A stretch of 6,023 bases of DNA from Candidatus Heimdallarchaeota archaeon (GCA_022574115.1 JACZSS010000198.1:1-6023), one strand, 5' to 3'; positions 1 to 4,894 are shown, numbered from the stretch's first letter. The notes: generated by a model from the sequence alone, not told the origin. Numbers and translations are program-made.

Positions 1-128
1 AGAACTCCGAAGTACTTACCAAGGAATTCTTCAACCGGTTTAATTTGTCCCGGTGCTCCCGGTCCCCCATGCAGGATCATGACTGAAGGTGTTTTGGTTC
101 CATGAATGCGATGAGATAGAATACTCAC
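1..128 (-). CDS. Alpha/beta hydrolase, N-terminal 42 residues (runs off left edge)
   Basis: The minus strand from a GTG at 128 reads V-S-I-L-S-H-R-I-H-G, then T-K-T-P-S-V-M-I-L-H and GGPGAPG, and stays open to the window edge. The strand PSVMIL followed by HGGPG (residues 20-24) is the first core beta strand and oxyanion-hole loop of alpha/beta hydrolases, especially the prolyl-iminopeptidase-like branch. The nucleophile, acid and histidine of the triad lie outside the window, so substrate cannot be told; a soluble serine hydrolase is expected. An in-frame TAA lies four codons upstream of the GTG, and an AT-rich box about 30 nt upstream suits leaderless transcription from that GTG. A later ATG (residue 17) would remove part of the fold and is less likely. 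Family assignment is firm; exact enzyme is unknown. Confidence 0.8.
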   Translation of the reverse strand, partial: MSILSHRIHGTKTPSVMILHGGPGAPGQIKPVEEFLGKYFGV

Positions 129-151
129 TAAAACTGAATCTTAATTTTCTT

Positions 152-163
152 GAATTATATTTT
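152..163 (-). promoter_or_regulatory. Probable archaeal TATA box of the hydrolase gene
   Basis: Read on the minus strand the site is AAAATATAATTC. Its centre lies about 30 nt before the GTG at 128, the spacing expected between an archaeal TATA box and the start of a leaderless mRNA. No ribosome binding site precedes the GTG. Confidence 0.45.
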
Positions 164-217
164 CCTGATTGTCATATTGTTACACGATCAGATTTATGCA
201 AATAAGAATAAAATGAG

Positions 218-607
218 TTAAGTTAGCTTGTGAGTTGCAGTTACATAATTTGGCGGCGTCTCAAGTCTACCAAGCATCCATCTCCACCTATGTCGATCCA
301 AATAAAATGAAAATGAAGTAAGACCAACTTGGATATTAAAGCCAAACGCATCAAACAGAAGCCAAGCTACAAAAATACCAAGCATACCGGAGCTTATCTC
401 AACGAAAATTCTTACCCAACCAGGAACAGCCTTACCAATGACACCCATTTCAGCCGGTTTCTTGTCACCGGGAAAATTTAACAAGGCAACAGAGGCCATT
501 GCTAAAAAGGCGAGCGGCCAGATTGTCAGAAATAACCAAACCCACGTAGTTACCTCCGTCAATAAACGAAAGATTGGTGGTCCAAACACCGTTTTTTTTA
601 GTGCCAT
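218..607 (-). CDS. DUF2568/YrdB-like integral membrane protein
   Basis: A 129-residue hydrophobic protein starting at ATG 607. Four membrane segments can be seen at about residues 13-28, 29-45, 65-86 and 88-103, followed by a basic, tryptophan-rich stretch (RHRWRWM, 105-111) and a short polar tail. The order fits the DUF2568 (YrdB-like) family: an L-x-E-containing first helix (LLTEV), a second helix ending in a proline turn (NFPGDKKP, 44-51), then a third helix opening with R-x-x-x-E (RIFVE, 66-70). Length is close to that family's usual 110-130 residues. The family's function is not known. The gene stands alone: about 90 nt separate its stop from the hydrolase start, and the gene upstream on the same strand ends at 818. 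A TATA-like box 27 nt before the ATG supports this start. Gene is likely real; the family name is moderately supported. Confidence 0.72.
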   Translation of the reverse strand: MALKKTVFGPPIFRLLTEVTTWVWLFLTIWPLAFLAMASVALLNFPGDKKPAEMGVIGKAVPGWVRIFVEISSGMLGIFVAWLLFDAFGFNIQVGLTSFSFYLDRHRWRWMLGRLETPPNYVTATHKLT

Positions 608-627
608 AGTTCTGATCTTTGATTCGA

Positions 628-639
628 ATTCTTATCTTC
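628..639 (-). promoter_or_regulatory. Probable TATA box of the DUF2568-like gene
   Basis: The minus strand reads AAGATAAGAATT, centred about 27 nt before the ATG at 607. There is no purine-rich ribosome binding site in front of the ATG, so a leaderless transcript is inferred. Confidence 0.35.
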
Positions 640-765
640 GCCCTTCTTTGATAGCTTAATTGCATGTTTTCGTCCTTGTCCTTACAGCTACCCATTTTCA
701 TTTCATAATTATTTACTCACTGCTTCTATTTAGAGGTTAATGAATAGTGAAGGATTGCCCCTGTA

Positions 766-811
766 CCGAATATTTTCCTAAACGATTCGGCCTCGCCATA
801 GTCACCTATGG
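766..811. repeat. Two adjacent short hairpins after the 818 stop codon
   Basis: CCGAAT (766-771) is complementary to ATTCGG (785-790) with a 13-nt loop, and CCATAG (796-801) to CTATGG (806-811) with a 4-nt loop. In a minus-strand transcript the second hairpin comes 6 nt after the 818-820 stop and is closed by GUGA, a GNRA-type tetraloop. No T tract follows, so this may be an mRNA 3'-end structure rather than a terminator. Confidence 0.35.
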
Positions 812-817
812 GAATTA

Positions 818-1204
818 CTAAGTCACGTACTTTATTTGATTCAGCATAATATCAACGTTTAAACCATACACACTATACCCATCATCTTTTGATAGGTGTT
901 CATAAAATTCTGCTAGTAACTTTCTTTCTTTGGTATATCCTGTATCGCCAAGTACATATGGCAGGGTGGTACCGCTCGCCGGGCGAACCAAAAATAAGCT
1001 TATGAAGGTATTGACTCCAAGTAAGGCAAATAATACTTGAAAAAATCGTAAATAAAACCGAAATACGTTAACTTGATTTTCTTTTTCCGTTTTATCGATA
1101 AATATTGTTTTGCCCCTCCAATATGTTTTGAGGTGAATATTCACTATTTTAGGTAGCAGATATTTTGCCTGATTGCACCATATAATTACGGCGAACGATC
1201 CCAC
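818..1204 (-). CDS. Frame-shifted C-terminal part of the winged-helix membrane protein, or unknown membrane protein
   Basis: I do not recognise this 128-residue product as a separate family. It starts at GTG 1204, but the frame is open back to 1267, overlapping by about 30 nt the end of the winged-helix frame (stop at 1236). The extended reading begins V-L-T-V-I-R-S-T-G-S-R-R-T and leads into a membrane segment (about FTQSLIVGSFAVIIWC), which is where the membrane tail of the upstream gene would be expected. A second hydrophobic helix lies at about residues 52-72 (FFQVLFALLGVNTFISLFL), then a polar tail with LLAEFYEHLSKDDGY. No ribosome binding site precedes 1204. I read it as the displaced remainder of the 1236-1517 gene after an indel or small deletion. 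An independent two-helix membrane protein is the alternative. Confidence 0.45.
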   Translation of the reverse strand: MGSFAVIIWCNQAKYLLPKIVNIHLKTYWRGKTIFIDKTEKENQVNVFRFYLRFFQVLFALLGVNTFISLFLVRPASGTTLPYVLGDTGYTKERKLLAEFYEHLSKDDGYSVYGLNVDIMLNQIKYVT

Positions 1205-1235
1205 AATAAGGCTTTGAGTAAAAAGAACTGTGCGT

Positions 1236-1517
1236 CTAGATCCCGTTGATCGTATAACCGTTAAGACTCAAGGTTAGTGAAAACCGAGGTATGTAAATCC
1301 CATACATGAAATTGGCAGAGACCAAAGTAGGAATCCTCATATCTTGGAACTCCAAACCTTTCATAGTTATCCGCCATTTATTATCCGGTAGTTTCTCAAG
1401 AAAGCCACTGTCTTCTAATTTTTGAAGATGATGAGTCATCGAACTTGGACTTTTGAAACCGAGTTTTCTCTGCGCCTCACGCAACCCCCATGTGCTAGGG
1501 TTTAGTATTTTATCCAT
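1236..1517 (-). CDS. Winged-helix DNA-binding protein, membrane-anchored type, probably truncated by frameshift
   Basis: The 93-residue product has a clear winged helix-turn-helix in residues 6-55: WGLREAQRKLGFKSPSSM is helix 2-turn, THHLQKLEDSGFLEKL is the recognition helix and following strand, and PDNKWRITMKG is the wing. The W-G-x-R-E-x-Q-R-x-L-G signature is typical of archaeal one-component regulators that continue into two membrane helices after an I/V-P-R-F/Y motif. Here IPRF (76-79) is present but the frame then loses hydrophobicity and stops after about 14 residues. The expected membrane tail appears in the overlapping frame that continues to 818. The first helix of the domain is short, leaving the possibility of a longer original N terminus. 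The protein should bind DNA as a repressor or sensor; its target is unknown. Confidence 0.7.
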   Translation of the reverse strand: MDKILNPSTWGLREAQRKLGFKSPSSMTHHLQKLEDSGFLEKLPDNKWRITMKGLEFQDMRIPTLVSANFMYGIYIPRFSLTLSLNGYTINGI

Positions 1518-1539
1518 TTTTAGTCTTATTTATTTTGGT

Positions 1540-1674
1540 TTTGGAGCTGAAGTAGTAGTTGTTTATAGCATACTAACTCTGATCGGTTCCTTTGGGTTTG
1601 TGCTAAGTGCCTGGTTGAAATCACGAAGTGAATACAATAAATTTGTGAATTTTCTCGATGCTGAAAATTTATGA
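1540..1674 (+). pseudogene. C-terminal fragment of a small membrane protein without a start codon
   Basis: The plus-strand frame ending at TGA 1672-1674 reads a membrane helix (about EVVVVYSILTLIGSFGFVLSA), then a charged tail WLKSRSEYN-KFVNFLDAENL. This helix-plus-tail pattern looks like a genuine archaeal small membrane protein. The only ATG in frame is at 1453, inside the opposite-strand winged-helix gene, which makes that start unlikely. No ribosome binding site or good start lies between 1518 and 1600. It is either a 5'-truncated remnant or a chance frame; I favour a remnant with low confidence. Confidence 0.25.
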
Positions 1675-1725
1675 AACCGTAGGTTGAAATTGTCCCCCCA
1701 TTCCGTATCAATCTTAGATAAGGAG

Positions 1726-1764
1726 AGGAGTAATTGACTATTTCGAGACAGTCTTATTGCTCCT
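1726..1764. repeat. Imperfect hairpin, 13 pairs, 10-nt loop
   Basis: AGGAG (1726-1730) pairs with CTCCT (1760-1764); T1731 forms a wobble with G1759; AAT (1732-1734) pairs with ATT (1756-1758); after a 1x2 internal loop GACT (1736-1739) pairs with AGTC (1750-1753). The apical loop is 1740-1749. Confidence 0.5.
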
Positions 1765-1819
1765 GAATTTTGAATGATGATCAGTTTAAAACGGTTGTCT
1801 TAGTTGGTCGAGGTCCGGA

Positions 1820-1853
1820 TTGAACTTACGTAGATGTGTTCAAATTTTTTTTT
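1820..1853 (+). terminator. Hairpin followed by nine Ts, terminator-like
   Basis: TTGAAC (1820-1825) is the exact complement of GTTCAA (1838-1843) with a 12-nt loop, and T1845-T1853 is an unbroken tract of nine Ts. Archaeal RNA polymerase stops mainly at oligo-T tracts and does not need the hairpin, so the T9 is the key element. It would end plus-strand transcripts coming from the 1540-1674 frame or from a short RNA in 1690-1850, and would shield the 2068 gene from readthrough. Confidence 0.45.
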
Positions 1854-1884
1854 GGTCTCTTTTGAGTTGGTTCTAAGTGAATGA

Positions 1885-1909
1885 CTAAAATCGAGAAATG
1901 CGATTTTAG
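1885..1909. repeat. Perfect 9-bp inverted repeat, 7-nt spacer
   Basis: CTAAAATCG (1885-1893) and CGATTTTAG (1901-1909) are exact reverse complements around AGAAATG. It could be an RNA hairpin or a dyad operator between the divergent genes. Confidence 0.5.
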
Positions 1910-1950
1910 GTTTATGGATTTATCTCTTGGCAATCTGAAGGTGTTGAATT

Positions 1951-1980
1951 TTCCAAGACTCACTGAATTAAGTCTTGGAA
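1951..1980. repeat. Perfect 10-bp inverted repeat, 10-nt spacer
   Basis: TTCCAAGACT (1951-1960) and AGTCTTGGAA (1971-1980) are exact reverse complements around a 10-nt spacer. It ends 87 nt before the TTG start at 2068. The half-site spacing of about two helical turns centre to centre would suit a dimeric regulator; an RNA hairpin is equally possible. Confidence 0.6.
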
Positions 1981-2055
1981 CACAGTAATTCTTTAATTAA
2001 ATCCACACGACATTCTTTTAAATCGACTAAATAGAGATATTAATAATTACTTATC

Positions 2056-2060
2056 GAGGT
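2056..2060 (+). promoter_or_regulatory. Ribosome binding site GAGGT deciding a TTG start
   Basis: GAGGT matches the complement of the archaeal 16S rRNA 3' end and lies 7 nt before the TTG at 2068. It is the only clear Shine-Dalgarno site in the window and is the reason for choosing the TTG start. Confidence 0.55.
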
Positions 2061-2067
2061 TCCCAAA

Positions 2068-2424
2068 TTGACAAACGGAGTAGCGAACAACAATGAAAGA
2101 ATAGAAAGGTCAACATTACAGCAGATATTAAATTTGTTGGTAGGAATTCTAGGATTTATCCTTCCTGCAGCGTTATACGTTATTTCTGATGTGAGTGATC
2201 TGAGAGGACCCATGAGCAGTTATTACCATACTGATGCCAAATGGGTTTTTATTGGGTATCTGCTAGTTCTTGGTATTCTGCTATTAGTCTATCGAGATTA
2301 CGAAACAGTTGATTTCATCGCCGCTTTACTATTGATAGGGATCTTAATTGTGATTACAATCTGGTGCAATATCCCTTTATCGCAGGAGGTATTATCCAAA
2401 AACACTCTCGTAATGTTTCTTTAA
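2068..2424 (+). CDS. Membrane protein with SYYHTDA motif, C-terminally short (DUF998-like)
   Basis: A 118-residue product starting at TTG behind a GAGGT site. After a polar N terminus (NGVANNNERIERS) there are three membrane helices at about 19-40, 57-75 and 82-101. The loop between helices 1 and 2 carries SSYYHTDAKWVFIG (50-63), and helix 2 ends in YRDYETVD (75-82). This matches a widespread bacterial and archaeal membrane family with S-x-Y-Y-x-T-D-x-x-x-V-F-V-G and Y-(R/K)-G-Y-(D/E) motifs, which I place near DUF998 from memory. Relatives are usually about 200 residues with five or six helices, so roughly the C-terminal half is missing. None of the three plus frames after 2424 shows the expected hydrophobic continuation, so a simple frameshift does not explain it. 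Function of the family is unknown. It may be a truncated gene. Confidence 0.65.
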   Translation: MTNGVANNNERIERSTLQQILNLLVGILGFILPAALYVISDVSDLRGPMSSYYHTDAKWVFIGYLLVLGILLLVYRDYETVDFIAALLLIGILIVITIWCNIPLSQEVLSKNTLVMFL

Positions 2425-2538
2425 CCTCCTCGGTCGCCGACGGTTAGCCAGAGACCCAAAACACTTGGGGAGATTAGTATTGATCCCTTTCAAATCCATA
2501 GACTGGTCGTTGTATTAATCGCAGAACCAGGAACCGAG

Positions 2539-2691
2539 CACCATATCTTGGTGAACAATGCGTGACTGATATGACTTATTCAGTCTGTGTGTTTCCAAGA
2601 TACATCAGCCTTGGTAACATACACAGATGATTCGTAAGTTGAGATGTACAGTTTAAACTCGTCCGCATAAGGTACACGAGGACGTTAACTG
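2539..2691. ncRNA. Candidate structured RNA, four consecutive hairpins
   Basis: Stem 1 is CACCA/TGGTG (2539-2553, 5-nt loop). Stem 2 is GACTGA/TCAGTC (2564-2585, 10-nt loop). Stem 3 pairs TCTGTGT (2584-2590) with ACACAGA (2621-2627) and GTTTCCAAG (2591-2599) with CTTGGTAAC (2610-2618), with a two-base bulge and one T-T mismatch. Stem 4 pairs CAGTT with AACTG and CGTCC with GGACG (2649-2691), with bulges. Stems 2 and 3 share two bases, so their outermost pairs compete. Strand, ends and function are unknown; plus is possible because both flanking genes run that way. Could instead be a DNA-level palindrome cluster. Confidence 0.3.
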
Positions 2692-2784
2692 CCTGTGGAG
2701 CTTACTCAAATTCATCTATTTAATTAGATAGCCATTTAGATACTCATTGAAACAGGAACAGAAGTATTTTTGATTTCGACGTTA

Positions 2785-2850
2785 GGCTGATAATATTCAT
2801 TCAGCTCATCTGTCCTCCTTATTACCCGACAGAATAGAAGTAAGGGAGGA
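2785..2850. repeat. Second hairpin pair resembling the 2564-2627 module
   Basis: GGCTGA (2785-2790) pairs with TCAGCT (2801-2806), the outer pair being a G-T wobble, around a 10-nt loop. It is followed directly by TCCTCCTTA (2813-2821) pairing with TAAGGGAGGA (2841-2850) with one bulged G. The first stem has the same length and loop size as 2564-2585 and differs from it at two pairs that both keep pairing. Confidence 0.4.
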
Positions 2851-2976
2851 AACATCTTCGAATAGTTTCGGAAAATTTCTGAAAGTTCATTTTGATAGAG
2901 AATCTAACATTAAATTAAAAACTTGAGTAATTATAGAGAAAGTGAAACCCCGGATGTCCTTGCTTTCGGGATCTGA

Positions 2977-3081
2977 GGGCCTGTAACTCAGCTTGGTTAG
3001 AGTGCTCGGCTGATAGTGCTGTTTTCATAATTTTCAGCGGAAACCGAGACGTCGGCAGTTCAAATCTGCCCAGGCCCACCA
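2977..3081 (+). tRNA. tRNA-Ile (anticodon GAT) with 27-nt intron
   Basis: All parts of the cloverleaf can be placed. The acceptor arm is GGGCCTG (2977-2983) with CAGGCCC (3071-3077), discriminator A3078 and encoded CCA (3079-3081). The D arm is ACTC/GAGT (2986-3003). The anticodon stem is CTCGG (3005-3009) with CCGAG (3044-3048). The loop is C-T-G-A-T-A, with GAT at 3012-3014, interrupted after position 37. The variable loop is 3049-3053. The T arm is GGCAG (3054-3058), loop TTCAAAT, CTGCC (3066-3070). Removing 3016-3042 gives the normal loop CTGATAA, which fixes the intron at 37/38, the usual archaeal position. It decodes AUC and AUU. The mature RNA would be 78 nt including CCA. The gene is intact and likely functional. 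Confidence 0.96.
3016..3042 (+). other. Archaeal tRNA intron (37/38)
   Basis: The intron begins GTGCTG and ends GCGGAA. Bulges UA|G (3014-3016) and AA|A (3041-3043) fit the bulge-helix-bulge cleavage pattern of the archaeal splicing endonuclease. The central helix is imperfect: C3010-G3040, U3011-G3039 wobble and G3012-C3038 pair, but A3013-G3037 does not. A competing stem GCTGA (3009-3013) with TCAGC (3034-3038) is stronger. Confidence 0.85.
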
Positions 3082-3209
3082 TTTTGCTTATTTCCAAATA
3101 AATACAATATCTGCTTATTTTCATTATATGCGCATCCGTCCGGAAATAATTTAGTGAAACAACAATTAATCAGATTTACTATCGGTTACCTCTCTCTCTG
3201 TGACCCATT

Positions 3210-3830
3210 TCAGTAGACCATTTTTAGTTTTAACTGAGTTTCAATCAATACATCAAGTTTTTCTCTGATAATTGGATAGATGTATCCTACACCTGTTTTA
3301 CCTTTATGGTCCCCTATCCACCATAAAAATTCTTCATAGTTGGAGTAATTATGCCTAATATAGTGAATTAATCCATTAGTGGTTAGTTGGCGATTGAAGC
3401 CTTCGTATAGATTTAGATAGTATTCGTACGCTTCGTCCTTCAATTTTTTAGTGACTTTGTCAATATACAATTCAGGAACCCACTTCTCAATCTCATTTAA
3501 CAGTAGTTGTCGTCGCCATTCATGCGATTTTAATTGTGCGGCTGAAAGTTTTGCTCGTCTTAGCATTGCTTTCTCAACCCGTTCTTGGTTCTTGCTAATC
3601 CAATTTTCTAAACGTTCAATCAAATACAATTTCATTGGTGGACCAGTACGGTAATGCTGATTGACTGCATATTTATCTGGATCACCAATCTCTTTGAACA
3701 TTGAGTTGGTAAGGAAATATTCATCCTTTGCTCGTGAAAATGTCATATACAATCTTTTTTTTTGCTGTGTTGTCAACTTATCACTTCTCTCAGGATACAA
3801 AATCACTCGATCAAGTAATCTGAGCTGCAC
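3210..3830 (-). CDS. Uncharacterised basic protein with XPA-like and DUF2293-like motifs
   Basis: A 206-residue soluble, charged, mostly helical product. Residues 32-80 read SRAKDEYFLT, then NQHYRTGPPMKLYLIERLENWI, a pattern like the helical DNA-binding part of XPA-type proteins (P-x-M-K-L-Y-L before a charged helix) and like fungal and plant proteins with 'LT..DL...NP.YR...PM.LY'. Residues 77-115 are a long basic helix (KNQERVEKAMLRRAKLS and HEWRRQLL). Residues 156-170 (HYIRHNYSNYEEFLW) resemble the IRH-x-YT-x-Y-x-x-L core of DUF2293. These are motif likenesses from memory, not a family assignment; a nucleic-acid role is a guess. The GTG start at 3830 is chosen because a TATA-like box lies about 23 nt upstream. 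ATG 3746 (residue 29), just before the first motif, is the other candidate. It is transcribed alone. Confidence 0.75.
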   Translation of the reverse strand: MQLRLLDRVILYPERSDKLTTQQKKRLYMTFSRAKDEYFLTNSMFKEIGDPDKYAVNQHYRTGPPMKLYLIERLENWISKNQERVEKAMLRRAKLSAAQLKSHEWRRQLLLNEIEKWVPELYIDKVTKKLKDEAYEYYLNLYEGFNRQLTTNGLIHYIRHNYSNYEEFLWWIGDHKGKTGVGYIYPIIREKLDVLIETQLKLKMVY

Positions 3831-3847
3831 TTTAAGTACAGGATTAG

Positions 3848-3859
3848 TATTTAAATAAA
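3848..3859 (-). promoter_or_regulatory. Probable TATA box of the 3830 gene
   Basis: The minus strand reads TTTATTTAAATA, centred about 23 nt before the GTG at 3830. It supports a leaderless start there rather than at the internal ATG. Confidence 0.4.
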
Positions 3860-3906
3860 GGAATTAGATTGGTTTTCCGAAATTTACTTTCATATGAACC
3901 TGACAT

Positions 3907-4167
3907 TTATTCTTTGATAACCAAAAGAGACGTCAAGAAATCAATGAGTGACCTAGGTCCAAATAACCTAAGTTCAGTTGTTAAATAAGCTATAAAACTC
4001 CTTAATGCAAACAGAAGACTTGCGGAGGATCGATGATCTAATAAATTAAAAACTTACAATGACTTCATAAACACAAGTAAGACCAAAGTTGAGAACCCAT
4101 AGCCAATAAAGACCAATTTACTTGGAAAAATGATTAAAGTGAAATCAAGAATTTCTGAAAAGAATAA
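3907..4167 (-). pseudogene. Decayed hydrophobic reading frame with one internal stop
   Basis: One minus-strand frame, bounded by stops at 4168-4170 and 3907-3909, is interrupted once by TAA at 4054-4056. The upstream half has 37 codons with a membrane-like segment (about LVFIGYGFSTLVLLVFM). The downstream half has 48 codons, including SLLFALRSFIAYLTTELRLF and GPRSLIDFLTSLL. There is no ATG, GTG or TTG at a sensible start. The strand is T-rich, so hydrophobic chance frames are expected, and I cannot name a family. It is the only protein-like content in the 3831-4227 gap; the rest of that gap shows a 10-bp palindrome GACCTAGGTC (3950-3959) and nothing else I can support. Confidence 0.2.
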
Positions 4168-4227
4168 TTACTTTCTTGCTGCAAACAGAAAACATCAACT
4201 GTTCCAACTAAACCAAATTTGCCATTA

Positions 4228-4833
4228 TTATCGATTTATACGATACTGAATTTGTGCTTGATTACTGATCATTCTTCGGACATCCCCCATGGCAATCTGC
4301 TCATCATCGACGACCTTAATCGATTGTTTGAACACTTCGGCCATTTCATTGATCTGAAGTGTATCATGTTCAATTTCTCGAATATATCGGTGGGGTAATA
4401 CTATTGAGTTGTCGGTCGACAAATTAAATTTTTTAAGAAATTCGTTGATTTTTAATCCCCCAAGGATGAAACTCAGATGATTATCGATATGAAATATCAC
4501 ATCAATAATTTTACCTAAATCACGACTGTCAAGAGATTTCACTCTATACGTTTTTATTTCATTGAACCGTAACAGGTTTTCTAAGATCTCATTCATTTTT
4601 GCTTCTTGAACCAACTGGCTCCCCGAGATGTTCAAATGAATAATGGTGGTCTCCTTATTCGAAATTGATTCAATTGAGAAGACTAGTCTTGTTTTTTGAG
4701 AGGTTATTAATACAAAGTGAGTCAGCCTATATTCCTTGTCAAAATAAAAATCGATTATTCGACCTATTTCCAATGAATCACAGTCGAATACGCTGATATT
4801 TTCTAAATCTGAGAACCCTTCATCCAAATGCAA
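4228..4833 (-). CDS. Double PRC-barrel domain protein
   Basis: A 201-residue soluble protein made of two PRC-barrel repeats. Repeat 1, about residues 10-72, has ISVFDCDSLEIGRIIDFYFD then LTHFVLITSQKTRLVF. Repeat 2, about 93-165, has IKTYRVKSLDSRDLGKIIDVIF then LSFILGG and a V-L-P-x-x-Y-I end. The 'D/S-x-x-x-x-x-I/L-G-K/R-I-x-D' turn and the following strand with 'L-x-x-x-x-x' are the usual PRC-barrel marks. A helical linker (73-92) joins the repeats, and residues 166-201 form a polar helical tail. Archaeal PRC-barrel proteins are small beta barrels of mostly unknown function; elsewhere the fold serves in ribosome maturation (RimM) and photosynthetic reaction centres. The start is uncertain: TTG 4833 is used because no ATG or GTG lies before residue 80; an ATG at 4846 is out of frame. 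Confidence 0.85.
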   Translation of the reverse strand: MHLDEGFSDLENISVFDCDSLEIGRIIDFYFDKEYRLTHFVLITSQKTRLVFSIESISNKETTIIHLNISGSQLVQEAKMNEILENLLRFNEIKTYRVKSLDSRDLGKIIDVIFHIDNHLSFILGGLKINEFLKKFNLSTDNSIVLPHRYIREIEHDTLQINEMAEVFKQSIKVVDDEQIAMGDVRRMISNQAQIQYRINR

Positions 4834-4894
4834 GCAAATCGTCCATCAAAAGGTAATAATAGCTATATCAATATCTAAGTGCCAAGTGATTTGC

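Larger units (their letters stand above)
1675..2067. other. Gene-free region with several strong hairpins
   Basis: No supportable gene was seen on either strand. The stretch holds four inverted repeats (1726-1764, 1820-1843, 1885-1909 and 1951-1980), one followed by a T9 tract, and ends with the GAGGT ribosome binding site of the 2068 gene. It separates a leftward gene (start 1517) from a rightward one, so it must also carry their promoters. Confidence 0.6.
2425..2976. other. Gene-free, hairpin-rich region before the tRNA
   Basis: No convincing protein frame was found on either strand. By eye the first 250 nt are richer in G and C than the surroundings. Inverted repeats follow one another: 2455-2469, 2539-2553, 2564-2585, 2584-2627, 2649-2691, 2714-2729, 2785-2806, 2813-2850 and 2866-2884. 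None of the known archaeal RNA signatures (SRP RNA helix 8, RNase P cores, C/D boxes in proper order) was recognised. Confidence 0.5.

Noticed and set aside
438..701. Plus and minus frames overlapping the DUF2568-like gene
   Set aside because: Shadows of the real minus-strand membrane protein; composition is not protein-like.
1773..1800. ATGATGA resembling a C box of a C/D small RNA
   Set aside because: No CTGA D box follows at a usable distance and there is no terminal stem.
2437..2515. tRNA-like stretch (GCCGACGG start, TTCAAATCC near the end)
   Set aside because: No acceptor, D or anticodon stems can be paired consistently; the likeness is limited to the T-loop-like piece.
2425..2560. 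Plus-strand frame with VSQRPKTLGEI and IHRLVVVLIAEPG
   Set aside because: No start codon, no homology recognised, and not the missing hydrophobic half of the 2068 gene.
3050..3081. tRNA 3' end as an integration (att) site
   Set aside because: No second copy of the 3' end sequence and no integrase gene were found in the window.
2915..3124. 69-residue minus-strand frame containing GRFELPTSRF
   Set aside because: It is the antisense of the tRNA-Ile gene, a well-known spurious translation.
3451..3858. Plus-strand frames opposite the 3210-3830 gene
   Set aside because: They are shadows of the minus-strand gene with no ribosome binding site or family likeness.
4006..4190. Direct repeat TGCAAACAGAA at 4006-4016 and 4180-4190
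   Set aside because: Only 11 bases, two copies 174 nt apart, with no shared flanks; likely chance in this composition.
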